From the NCBI GenBank assembly GCA_947259625.1, contig CAMYMY010000236.1, positions 1 through 6,035 of the forward strand: a stretch of DNA of 6,035 nucleotides, read 5' to 3'. Source of the stretch: an uncultured Kiloniellales bacterium. Lineage in GTDB: Bacteria > Pseudomonadota > Alphaproteobacteria > Kiloniellales > JAKSDN01. Position 1 is the first letter of the stretch, and every line of letters starts with the position of its first letter. The position numbers and the translations under genes are program-made. The notes beneath the pieces were generated by a model. The model made no database searches. It was not told the origin of the DNA and saw only the letters and a program-made list of their open reading frames with translations. Shown here piece by piece: positions 1 through 5,239 of the stretch.

Positions 1-36
1 GACGACGATGACGATCACGACGACGATGACGATCAC
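1..36 (+). repeat. Tandem 18-bp repeat encoding DDDDDH
   Basis: The 18-bp unit gacgacgatgacgatcac occurs twice back to back without a mismatch (1-18 and 19-36), followed by a degenerate GAC/GAT run to 63. The array may continue upstream of the window. Such coding microsatellites change length easily by slippage, so tail length may vary between strains (inference). Confidence 0.85.
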
Positions 37-66
37 GACGACGACGATGACGACGATGACGACTGA
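1..66 (+). CDS. C-terminal end of a protein with an Asp/His-rich tail (5' truncated)
   Basis: The window opens inside a reading frame of 21 codons ending at TGA 64-66. All residues are Asp except two His, arranged DDDDDH, DDDDDH, then nine Asp. This frame is preferred because it ends in a clean stop followed by non-coding-looking sequence; the other frames give low-complexity Thr/Met or Val/Ile strings. Asp/His tails of this kind occur on metal-binding or metal-trafficking proteins, and the next gene is a HupE/UreJ-type membrane protein, so a metal-sequestering tail is a reasonable inference. The body of the protein lies outside the window and its family cannot be named. Confidence 0.6.
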   Translation, partial: DDDDDHDDDDDHDDDDDDDDD

Positions 67-188
67 AGTGTGAGTAAGCATTCCGGCCCCTAACGGCCCC
101 CGACCCATGCTTTCGGGAACCCGGTTCTTCGGCTAGACGGGCGCCAAAGGGTAGGGGACACAGGGGCCGGGGTCGAAACGTCAGCCGA

Positions 189-231
189 CCACAATGCTCC
201 GCGTGGCGACATGCGGAGCATTTGTGGTTTT
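189..231 (+). terminator. Hairpin plus T-tract; likely intrinsic terminator of the Asp/His-tailed gene
   Basis: The left arm 189-202 (CCACAATGCTCCGC) pairs with the right arm 213-227 (GCGGAGCATTTGTGG). This makes 14 base pairs with a single bulged T and a 10-nt loop at 203-212. TTTTATAT follows directly from 228. This is the classic form of a Rho-independent terminator, sited 123 bp after the stop at 66. It could also act as an attenuator or leader hairpin in front of the HupE/UreJ-type gene, since it sits only about 50 bp before that gene's likely start. Confidence 0.7.
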
Positions 232-283
232 ATATGCCATGCGCGGGAGGCGCTTGGCTCAAACCTTCTTTCCTTGGGATGTG

Positions 284-1660
284 ATGGTCGTGCAGTGGAT
301 TCTTTCGGTCGTTCGAGGCCTGGCCCGCCCGGCGATGGCCGCCGCGTTGGGACTCGCCCTGCTGTCAAATGCTGCACCGGCCCACGACATACCCAACGAG
401 ATCGTCCTGAATGGATTCGTCAAGCCGGAAGGGGAGAGGCTGCACTTCATTCTGCGCGTCCCCCTGATCATGCTGACCAGCATGAACCTGCCGAAGCGCG
501 GACCCGGATATCTGGCGCTCGACCGGATCGACGAAGCGCTGCAGAAGGCCCTGGAGGTGACCGCAAAGGAGATAGAGCTTTACGAAGACGGCAAGCGCTT
601 GACCCATGCGCACGCCACCGCACGCATCTCGGAGCCCTCGCAACAAGCGTTCGAGACCTACGAGGGCGCCAGGGCCTTCATCGCGGGGCCGAGATTGCCG
701 GAGACCACGGACGTCTTCTGGAACCAGGGCTACTTCGACGTCCATTACGAGTATCCGATCCGTTCGGACCGGTCGCGCTTCGCTCTCGATTTCAAGGTCG
801 CGCCGGGCCTCTCGGGGCGCCTCAAGATGATCCTGCGGTTCATGCCGCCGGAGGGCGCCGTTCTGGCCTACGATATCCACGGCGGGTTCGGCCGCGTGGC
901 GTTGGACCCATACTGGTATCAGGCGGCCTGGACCTTCGTGAAGCTCGGCTTCTCGCACATCCTCGACGGCCTCGACCACCTGCTGTTCCTGCTCTGTCTG
1001 GTAATCCCCTTCGGGCTGCGGCAGCTCTGGGGGCTGGTCGCGGTCGTGACCTCGTTCACGGTCGCGCATTCCGTCACGCTGATTGCCGCCGCCTTGGGCA
1101 TGGTGCCCGCGGGCACGTGGTTCCCGCCGCTCGTCGAGGTGCTGATCGCGCTGTCGATCCTCTACATGGCGGCGGAGAACATCGTCGCGACGTTGCGTAA
1201 GAGCGCCACGGCGGCCATCCTGCACCGGCGATGGCTCGTCACCGGCCTGTTCGGGCTGGTGCACGGCTTTGGCTTCTCCTTTGCGCTCCAGCAGGATCTT
1301 CAGTTCGCCGGCACGCACTTCCTGCTCTCGCTGCTGTCGTTCAACGTCGGGGTGGAGCTCGGGCAGATCCTGGTGCTCGTCCTCGTCGTGCCGGCCTTAA
1401 GCCTTCTGTTGAGACACGCGGCGGCGCGGCGCGTGGGCGTGGTGATCGCGTCCGCCCTGGTGGCGCACACCGCCTGGCACTGGCTGGTCGATCGGGCGGA
1501 CAAGCTGCGCTACGTCGAGTGGCCCGAGTGGGATTCTGCGGCGGCGACCACGGCGGCCGGTCTGGTGGCGTTGCTTGGGCTCCTGGCCTGGGCCGCATGG
1601 CTGTACATGCGCCAGATCGTGCGTCGTCGCCGCAGCGCGCCGCCACACTCAGCGGAGTAA
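284..1660 (+). CDS. HupE/UreJ-type membrane protein with exported N-terminal domain
   Basis: About 458 residues from the chosen ATG. Residues 1-33 form a signal peptide (two Arg, hydrophobic stretch, ending APA before HD). About 185 residues of presumed periplasmic domain follow, then a C-terminal block of about six or seven hydrophobic segments. That block has the hallmarks of the HupE/UreJ_2 family: GFSHILDGLDHLLFLL at about 222-237, which contains HX5DH (His225, Asp231, His232), AHSVTL at 261-266, AENI near 298, GLVHGFGFS at 324-332 and FNVGVELGQ at 353-361. In HupE the HX5DH motif is needed for nickel uptake, so divalent metal transport is a fair hypothesis, but members of this two-domain branch are mostly uncharacterised. 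The C-terminus is Arg-rich (RRRR) and cytosolic by the positive-inside rule. Start choice: an in-frame ATG at 194 lies inside the hairpin at 189-227 and would bury the signal peptide. ATG 284 has GGGA at 276-279 and gives a normal signal peptide; GTG 281 and ATG 239 remain possible. The gene appears monocistronic. Confidence 0.82.
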   Translation: MVVQWILSVVRGLARPAMAAALGLALLSNAAPAHDIPNEIVLNGFVKPEGERLHFILRVPLIMLTSMNLPKRGPGYLALDRIDEALQKALEVTAKEIELYEDGKRLTHAHATARISEPSQQAFETYEGARAFIAGPRLPETTDVFWNQGYFDVHYEYPIRSDRSRFALDFKVAPGLSGRLKMILRFMPPEGAVLAYDIHGGFGRVALDPYWYQAAWTFVKLGFSHILDGLDHLLFLLCLVIPFGLRQLWGLVAVVTSFTVAHSVTLIAAALGMVPAGTWFPPLVEVLIALSILYMAAENIVATLRKSATAAILHRRWLVTGLFGLVHGFGFSFALQQDLQFAGTHFLLSLLSFNVGVELGQILVLVLVVPALSLLLRHAAARRVGVVIASALVAHTAWHWLVDRADKLRYVEWPEWDSAAATTAAGLVALLGLLAWAAWLYMRQIVRRRRSAPPHSAE

Positions 1661-1901
1661 AGCGCCGAAACGGGTAGGGGTGCCCTCGACGTCCCGCTTA
1701 CCGCAGGTCACCCCCGCCGCCGCAGGCCTCGAAGGGCGCACATCGGGAAGAGCGCCCGCTCTGATTGGGCTTTGGTCGGCCGAGGCTTAAAGGTATGAGA
1801 TAGTATTAATATATTAATATAATTATTGTATCATTCCGACCTACATGAAAGTCGTGCACTCGGCATTTTACGCGAATGCCGACGATGGCAAAGGTGGCGT
1901 C
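1661..1901. other. Intergenic region between the HupE/UreJ-type gene and the first two-CW gene
   Basis: The GC-rich first part (1661-1790) shows only weak inverted repeats: AGGG-GTG-CCCT at about 1675-1685 just after the stop, and AGAGCG-CC-CGCTCT at 1749-1762. Neither is followed by a convincing T-tract. From 1791 the base composition switches sharply to AT-rich, giving the promoter island described separately. An ATG at 1845 is in frame with the downstream gene but has no ribosome binding site and is not matched in the paralogue. Confidence 0.6.
1791..1840 (+). promoter_or_regulatory. AT-rich promoter island with 16-bp perfect palindrome
   Basis: The block holds the perfect palindrome TATTAATATATTAATA (1804-1819), overlapped by a TATAAT hexamer at 1818-1823 and followed by TTGTATCATT at 1826-1835. 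A near-identical 10-mer, TTGTATAATT, occurs twice upstream of the paralogous gene (2595-2604 and 2650-2659), which supports a shared -10 region. No good -35 hexamer is visible at 16-18 bp spacing, so an activator could be needed. The palindrome could be the operator of a dimeric regulator; which one cannot be told. Confidence 0.5.
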
Positions 1902-2216
1902 ATGACACTGCCGCACTGTTGGGAAATCAAGAAATGCGGCCGCGAATCAGGCGGTAGCAAAGTGCCCGAACTCGGCGAATGCCCTGCATCGAAAGCGGGT
2001 ATGGGACACTCGTGCTGGGTGGTCGCTGGCACGTTGTGCGGCGACGTGGTGCAGGGAACCTTTGCCGAGAAAGAGGGCAACTGCCTGGCCTGCGAGGTGT
2101 ACCGACGGTACAACCGCGCCAACGGCACGGATAAGGGCTGCTTGATGGAGGCGTATCCGGATGAGCAAGAGCATTACCAGCAAGTGCTCAGGGACATGTA
2201 CAGATACGACGGATAG
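1902..2216 (+). CDS. Small two-CW-type cysteine-rich protein, copy 1
   Basis: 104 residues, no signal peptide or membrane segment, so probably cytoplasmic. It has two Cys-Trp pairs (Cys6-Trp7 and Cys38-Trp39) and further cysteines at 12, 27, 46, 61 and 64, in the pattern CWEIKKCGRE...GECPA...SCWVVAGTLCG...VQGTFA.K..NCLACEVY. This matches what I know as the two-CW domain, found as small stand-alone proteins and next to sensor domains; the seven-Cys pattern suggests metal or cluster binding or redox sensing, but no function is established. Cys80 is present only in this copy. The start was chosen by comparison with copy 2: both have AGGTG exactly 5 nt before the aligned ATG (here 1892-1896) and begin M-x-LP-x-CWEIKKCGRE. 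An in-frame ATG at 1845 adds 19 residues but lacks a ribosome binding site. It shares about 74% of residues 1-98 with copy 2. Downstream lies a permease fragment in convergent orientation. Confidence 0.72.
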   Translation: MTLPHCWEIKKCGRESGGSKVPELGECPASKAGMGHSCWVVAGTLCGDVVQGTFAEKEGNCLACEVYRRYNRANGTDKGCLMEAYPDEQEHYQQVLRDMYRYDG

Positions 2217-2280
2217 GTTGCTCAGCGCCGGGATCAGCGCCGTTCGCCGGCAAGGACGCAAACGTCCGGGCTGTCGCCGA
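2217..2280. other. Short spacer between two-CW copy 1 and permease remnant
   Basis: The spacer holds a 9-bp direct repeat, TCAGCGCCG, at 2222-2230 and 2234-2242, and a small perfect hairpin GGACG-CAAA-CGTCC at 2254-2267. There is no T-tract, so it is not a convincing intrinsic terminator. The corresponding spacer after copy 2 is 295 bp and shows no obvious similarity. Confidence 0.5.
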
Positions 2281-2470
2281 CTCACCGCACGTCGCCCTTG
2301 CCGTAGTAGGCCTCGATGCGGGCCTGGATCAGCTCGAAGCAGAAGCTGATGATCCAGTAGATCACCGCCGCCGTGATCAGCATCTCGAAGTGCTTGAACT
2401 CGGAGCGCCCCGGATGCGGGCCAGGAACATGAGCTCCTGGACCCCCACGACCGAGACCAGCGAGGAGCCC
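2281..2470 (-). pseudogene. Truncated, frameshifted 3' end of the polar amino-acid ABC permease
   Basis: This stretch aligns with the 3' end of the intact permease gene (3329 to about 3517). My hand alignment finds nine substitutions and one missing base over about 189 columns, roughly 95% identity. It covers about the last 60 codons and keeps the same stop (2282-2284). The missing base near 2407 breaks the frame: downstream of it the protein reads GRSEFKHFEMLITAAV...EAYYGKGDVR as in the intact copy, while SSLVSVVGVQELMFLAR is in another frame. Homology stops abruptly after about 2470, and the rest of the gene, including the EAA loop, is absent. An open frame reaches 2533 but its N-terminal part is unrelated. 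It cannot encode a working permease. Confidence 0.85.
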
Positions 2471-2554
2471 CGGATCCAGCAACCGACCACACAGGCCATG
2501 AGAAACGCACATCACGCGGCGCGATCGCCCCAATCGACCTTTGACTGGCCGAGA

Positions 2555-2692
2555 CGGTAAAATAGGTATTACTGAATATGTATTCGCATATTTGTTGTAT
2601 AATTTACTCGGATTTAATTACGATTGCTAAATTTCTAGTAGCATATCTCTTGTATAATTTACCTGGATTCGATTTATGATAGAGGTGATCTT
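2555..2692 (+). promoter_or_regulatory. AT-rich promoter island with duplicated 30-bp element
   Basis: Two 30-bp direct repeats, 2586-2615 and 2641-2670, match at 25 of 30 positions and lie 55 bp apart. Each contains TTGTATAATT with a consensus -10 hexamer TATAAT (2598-2603 and 2653-2658). The upstream repeat overlaps an inverted repeat AATATG-N6-CATATT (2575-2592). No good -35 hexamer sits at the right distance from either -10. Two tandem promoters, or one promoter plus a duplicated operator, would fit. The proximal -10 would give a leader of roughly 30 nt for two-CW copy 2, which has a strong GAGGTGA ribosome binding site at 2682-2688. Confidence 0.55.
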
Positions 2693-3034
2693 ATGGCGTT
2701 ACCGCAATGTTGGGAAATCAAGAAGTGCGGCCGCGAGAGAGGGGGCAGCAAGGTGGCCGAGTTCGGCGAATGCCCCGCCTCGAATCACGCTATGGGACAC
2801 TCGTGCTGGGCGGTCGCTGGCACGTTGTGCGGCGGCAAGGTGCAGGGATCCTTTGCCGACAAGGAGCATGGCTGCGTGGCCTGCGAGGTGTACGAACGCT
2901 ACAGCCGCGCCAACGGCGTGGATAAGGACCACTTGATGGTGGAGTGTCCGGAGGAGCAGGAGCATTATCAGCAAGTGCTCAGGGACATACATAAGAAAAA
3001 CAACCGGGGTTTTCGACTTTTTTGGTGGATGTGA
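2693..3034 (+). CDS. Small two-CW-type cysteine-rich protein, copy 2
   Basis: 113 residues, presumably cytoplasmic. All seven cysteines of copy 1 (6, 12, 27, 38, 46, 61, 64) and both Cys-Trp pairs are kept, and differences cluster between them. It has an extra cysteine at 85 in place of Cys80 of copy 1. The conserved C-terminal helix EEQEHYQQVLRD (87-98) is shared, but after residue 98 the sequences part: copy 1 stops six residues later, while this one runs on with a basic then aromatic tail ending GFRLFWWM. The start is well supported by the ribosome binding site GAGGTGA, 4 nt before ATG. It converges on the intact permease, just as copy 1 converges on the permease remnant. Its own promoter island suggests independent expression. 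Function is unknown; metal or cluster binding is inferred from the cysteine pattern only. Confidence 0.78.
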   Translation: MALPQCWEIKKCGRERGGSKVAEFGECPASNHAMGHSCWAVAGTLCGGKVQGSFADKEHGCVACEVYERYSRANGVDKDHLMVECPEEQEHYQQVLRDIHKKNNRGFRLFWWM

Positions 3035-3329
3035 AGATGTTGCCGAGGGGCGCGGCGATTGCGACGCCCTGGCCGCGCGCTGATCGCCCGGCGTGGAGCC
3101 GGGCTACGACGGGCTGGTGATCGAGATCGAAGCCGAAACACCGACCGAATGAGGAATTCGGTCGTCGTCAAGGACGGGGGGGTGCTGCCGACCCGATCTG
3201 ATTGCTCCTTTTGTCATTGCCGGACTTGATCCGGCAATCCAGGAGACATCTGTAGCCGCTGCAAGTATGGATCGCCGGGTCAAGCCCGGCGATGACAGAA
3301 AAGAAAGCCGGCACCAGCGTTCGAGCACC
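3035..3329. other. Convergent intergenic region with REP-like pair and possible gene remnant
   Basis: 295 bp lie between the stop of two-CW copy 2 and the stop of the permease. The right part holds the paired palindromes listed separately. The left part (3084-3152) has a short open stretch ending VEPGYDGLVIEIEAETPTE and a TGA at 3150-3152, with an in-frame stop at 3081 and no start signal. Its composition looks coding, so it may be a remnant of a lost gene, but I do not recognise it. No T-tract terminator is clear for either converging gene apart from the palindromes. Confidence 0.5.
3212..3297. repeat. REP-like pair of inverted palindromic units
   Basis: Two 29-bp units, 3212-3240 and 3269-3297, are reverse complements of each other at 25 of 29 positions, separated by 28 bp. 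Each unit is itself a hairpin with an 8-bp perfect stem and a 5-nt loop (core TTGCCGGACTTGATCCGGCAA... in the first, cut here by its flanks). The four differences form two compensatory stem pairs in each unit. Dispersed elements of the form GCCGGGCTTGACCCGGC are common between genes of Alphaproteobacteria. In this convergent position the hairpins may serve as a two-way transcription end or 3' mRNA stabiliser (inference). Confidence 0.75.
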
Positions 3330-4301
3330 TCACCGCACGTCGCCCTTGCCGTAGTAGGCCTCGAGGCGGGCCTGTATCAGCTCGAAGCAGAAGCTGATGA
3401 TCCAGTAGATCACCGCCGCGGTGATCAGCATCTCGAAGTGCTTGAACTCGGAGCGGCCTTGGGTGCGGGCCAGGAACATGAGCTCCTGCACGCCCACGAC
3501 AGAGACCAGCGAGGAGTCCTTGAGCATGGCGATGAACTGATTGCCGGTCGGCGGCACGATCAGCTTCATGGCCTGGGGCAGCACGACCTTGCGCATGATT
3601 AGCCCCTTCTTGAGGCCAAGCGCGGTGGCCGCCTCGGCCTGCCCCTTGGGCACGCCCTCGATGCCGGCGCGGAAGATCTCGGCCATATAGGCGCCGTAGC
3701 AGAGCGACAGCGCGATGATGCCCGACGGCACGGCGTCCAGGATGATGCCGAGCTGCGGCAGGCCGGCGTAGATGACGTAGACCTGAAGCAGCAGCGGCGT
3801 GCCCCGGAAGAACGAGATGTAGAAGGTGGCGATGCCGAAGGCCGGCCCGTTCTTCGACAGCCGCGCCAGCGCGCCGGCCATGGCCAGCACGCAGGCGAAG
3901 GCGATGGAGATCATCGACACGTAGATCGTGGTGAAGGCGCCGGTCAGGATCAGGATCGGCAGTCGCACGACGATGAAGGGAAAGCTGAGGTCGAAGGAGT
4001 AGAAGAATCCGAGGAACATGCCCAAAAGCTCGGCCCAGACCACGAGGATCTGCAGCTTCAAGGGCAGCTTGAGGATCAGGACGAGATTGACCGCCAGGAC
4101 GGCCGCGAGGACCGCGGCGAGCAGGAGGCGCGGACCGAAGCCGGCTTCCTCGCCCGTCCCGAAGCCGGTCATCGGCAGGACCACGCGGGCCAGGCCCGTG
4201 CCGCTCGGATCGAGGGCAAAGATCAGCCCGAAGAGCAGGAAGAACAGGAGCAGCCGTTTGCTCCACGGCTGCTCCCAGAGGTCGATCCAATGGTCCGGCA
4301 C
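3330..4301 (-). CDS. Polar amino-acid-type ABC transporter permease
   Basis: 323 residues of an inner-membrane permease of the HisM/GlnP type. About 115 N-terminal residues with three hydrophobic segments (about 16-31, 57-78, 83-101) precede the core and make it longer than the usual 220-250. The core starts at about residue 117 (ILTGAFTTIYVSMISIAFA) and includes FFRGTPLLLQVY (164-175). The EAA loop that contacts the ATPase follows at about 206-230 (MAEIFRAGIEGVPKGQAEAATALGL), then LPQAMKLIVPPTGN and the final helices ending KGDVR. Translation starts at GTG 4301; an in-frame TAG lies just upstream, so no earlier start exists, and the ribosome binding site is weak. It follows the binding-protein gene by 28 bp in one operon. 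No ATPase gene lies downstream, where the gene converges on two-CW copy 2. Its 3' end is duplicated at 2281-2470. Confidence 0.88.
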   Translation of the reverse strand: MPDHWIDLWEQPWSKRLLLFFLLFGLIFALDPSGTGLARVVLPMTGFGTGEEAGFGPRLLLAAVLAAVLAVNLVLILKLPLKLQILVVWAELLGMFLGFFYSFDLSFPFIVVRLPILILTGAFTTIYVSMISIAFACVLAMAGALARLSKNGPAFGIATFYISFFRGTPLLLQVYVIYAGLPQLGIILDAVPSGIIALSLCYGAYMAEIFRAGIEGVPKGQAEAATALGLKKGLIMRKVVLPQAMKLIVPPTGNQFIAMLKDSSLVSVVGVQELMFLARTQGRSEFKHFEMLITAAVIYWIISFCFELIQARLEAYYGKGDVR

Positions 4302-4308
4302 GGCCGGA

Positions 4309-4327
4309 CGGCCCTATCGAAGGGCCG
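4309..4327 (-). promoter_or_regulatory. Intercistronic hairpin between binding protein and permease genes
   Basis: A perfect 7-bp stem (CGGCCCT / AGGGCCG) with a 5-nt loop fills most of the 28-bp gap. There is no T-tract. Hairpins at this position in binding-protein operons often protect the upstream message so that the binding protein is made in excess over the permease; that role is inferred here. It may also partly hide the permease's GTG start region. Confidence 0.5.
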
Positions 4328-4329
4328 GT

Positions 4330-5163
4330 TTATTCGCTCGCCGTCGAGCTGAGGTCGACGCCGTACCACTTCTCCGAGAGCTTGCCCAGGGTGCCGTCCT
4401 TGCGCATGTCCTCCACGGCGGCCGCGATCTTGGCGCCCAGCTCGGGGTCGCCCTTGTCGATCGCCACGGAGAGCGGCTCGTAGAACACCGGCTCGCCGAC
4501 GACCCTGAGCGGATAGCCGTTCTTGATGGCCTCCGCGACCGTCGGCAGGGCCGAGAGGCCGGCATCCAGGCGCACGCCGTCGCCCAGGCGCAGATCGTCC
4601 ATGGCGTTGACGTCGGTCTCGTACGTCCGGATCTCGCCGGCGTCGACCACGTACTCGAAGGGCGGCGCGCCCTCGGCGTCGATCACCAGCTTGCGGTTCA
4701 GGTAGTCCTCGTAGGTGCAGCCGCCGCAGGTCCCGATGCGCTTGCCGTTCAGGTCGGCGAGGGCCTGCGCCTTGGAATCCTTGTGCACGTAGAAGGCGGC
4801 CGGCGTGAAGTAGTAGACCGCCGGGAAATCCAGCACCTTGGCGCGCTGTTGGGTCGGGGTCATGGAGCCGACCGAGGCGTCCCAGCGGCCGCCCCACTTG
4901 CCGCCGGTGATGATCTCCCAGGCCGGGGTCACGAACTTCACCTCGGCGCCCAGGCGCTTGGCCAGTTCGGTGGCCACGTCGACGTCGAAGCCGGCAAAGC
5001 TGCCGTCGGGCTTCTGCATCGACTGCGGGGGGTATTCGGCGTCGGTCGATACGACCAGGGTCTTCGTGCCCGTGATCCGGTCGAGCACCTCGCCTGCCCA
5101 GGCCGGCCCGGTGATCAAGCCGGTCAGCGCCATGAGGGCGATCCATTGCGGTATCTGTTTCAT
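4330..5163 (-). CDS. Periplasmic solute-binding protein, polar amino-acid ABC type
   Basis: 277 residues, the usual length for family 3 binding proteins. Residues 1-23 are a signal peptide (MKQIPQ, hydrophobic core, AWA then GEV). The mature part starts with VLDRITGTKTLVVSTDAEYPP, then FAGFDVDVATELAKRLG (57-73), WDASVGSMTPTQQRAKVLDF (94-113), YYFTPAAFYVHKDS, LADLNGKRIGTCGGC (136-149) and a C-terminal KLSEKWYGVDL. This is the standard two-lobe fold. Oddities: Cys146 and Cys149 form a CGGC motif where relatives usually have a short Gly/Thr loop, and the segment DAGLSALPTV (200-209) has Ala205 where relatives usually place the Asp that holds the ligand amino group. The ligand may therefore not be an ordinary amino acid. 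ATG 5163 is preceded by AGGAGG 10 nt upstream; the frame remains open far upstream without a better start. First gene of an operon with the permease. Confidence 0.88.
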   Translation of the reverse strand: MKQIPQWIALMALTGLITGPAWAGEVLDRITGTKTLVVSTDAEYPPQSMQKPDGSFAGFDVDVATELAKRLGAEVKFVTPAWEIITGGKWGGRWDASVGSMTPTQQRAKVLDFPAVYYFTPAAFYVHKDSKAQALADLNGKRIGTCGGCTYEDYLNRKLVIDAEGAPPFEYVVDAGEIRTYETDVNAMDDLRLGDGVRLDAGLSALPTVAEAIKNGYPLRVVGEPVFYEPLSVAIDKGDPELGAKIAAAVEDMRKDGTLGKLSEKWYGVDLSSTASE

Positions 5164-5173
5164 CCCTGTTTTG

Positions 5174-5179
5174 CCTCCT
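5174..5179 (-). promoter_or_regulatory. Ribosome binding site AGGAGG of the binding-protein gene
   Basis: A perfect AGGAGG on the minus strand lies 10 nt before ATG 5161-5163. This fixes the start of the binding protein at a position that gives a clean signal peptide, and rules out the much longer open frame that extends to 5727. Confidence 0.8.
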
Positions 5180-5239
5180 GCGGTTCTGTTCTTGTTTCGT
5201 TCGGACCGCTCAGACGGCCGGTCCGCGCTCAACGGTTTG

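Noticed and set aside
1..63. CRISPR-like or satellite array
   Set aside because: The unit is 18 bp with no spacers and reads cleanly as an Asp/His coding repeat ending at a stop codon.
67..188. Metal or cobalamin riboswitch upstream of the HupE/UreJ-type gene
   Set aside because: I looked for a B12-box-like or nickel/cobalt riboswitch-like core and saw only short GC-rich repeats such as two GGCCCC blocks; nothing supports an aptamer.
211..1200. Plus-strand open frame overlapping the HupE/UreJ-type gene
   Set aside because: Arg/Pro/Ala/Gly-rich shadow in another frame with no recognisable domain.
365..1318. Long minus-strand open frame opposite the HupE/UreJ-type gene
   Set aside because: It is rich in Arg, Asp, Gln and Gly with no family features, and mirrors the real gene whose motifs and signal peptide are clear. 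It is a high-GC shadow.
1947..2510. Minus-strand open frame spanning two-CW copy 1 and the permease remnant
   Set aside because: It runs antisense to the two-CW gene and in a shifted frame through the remnant; no coherent protein family.
2541..2572. TTGACT at 2541 as a -35 for two-CW copy 2
   Set aside because: No acceptable -10 hexamer lies 16-18 bp downstream; the TATAAT boxes in the 30-bp repeats are better candidates.
3280..4290. Second minus-strand frame overlapping the permease
   Set aside because: Translation is Arg/Pro/His-rich and lacks membrane segments, whereas the adjacent frame encodes a canonical permease.
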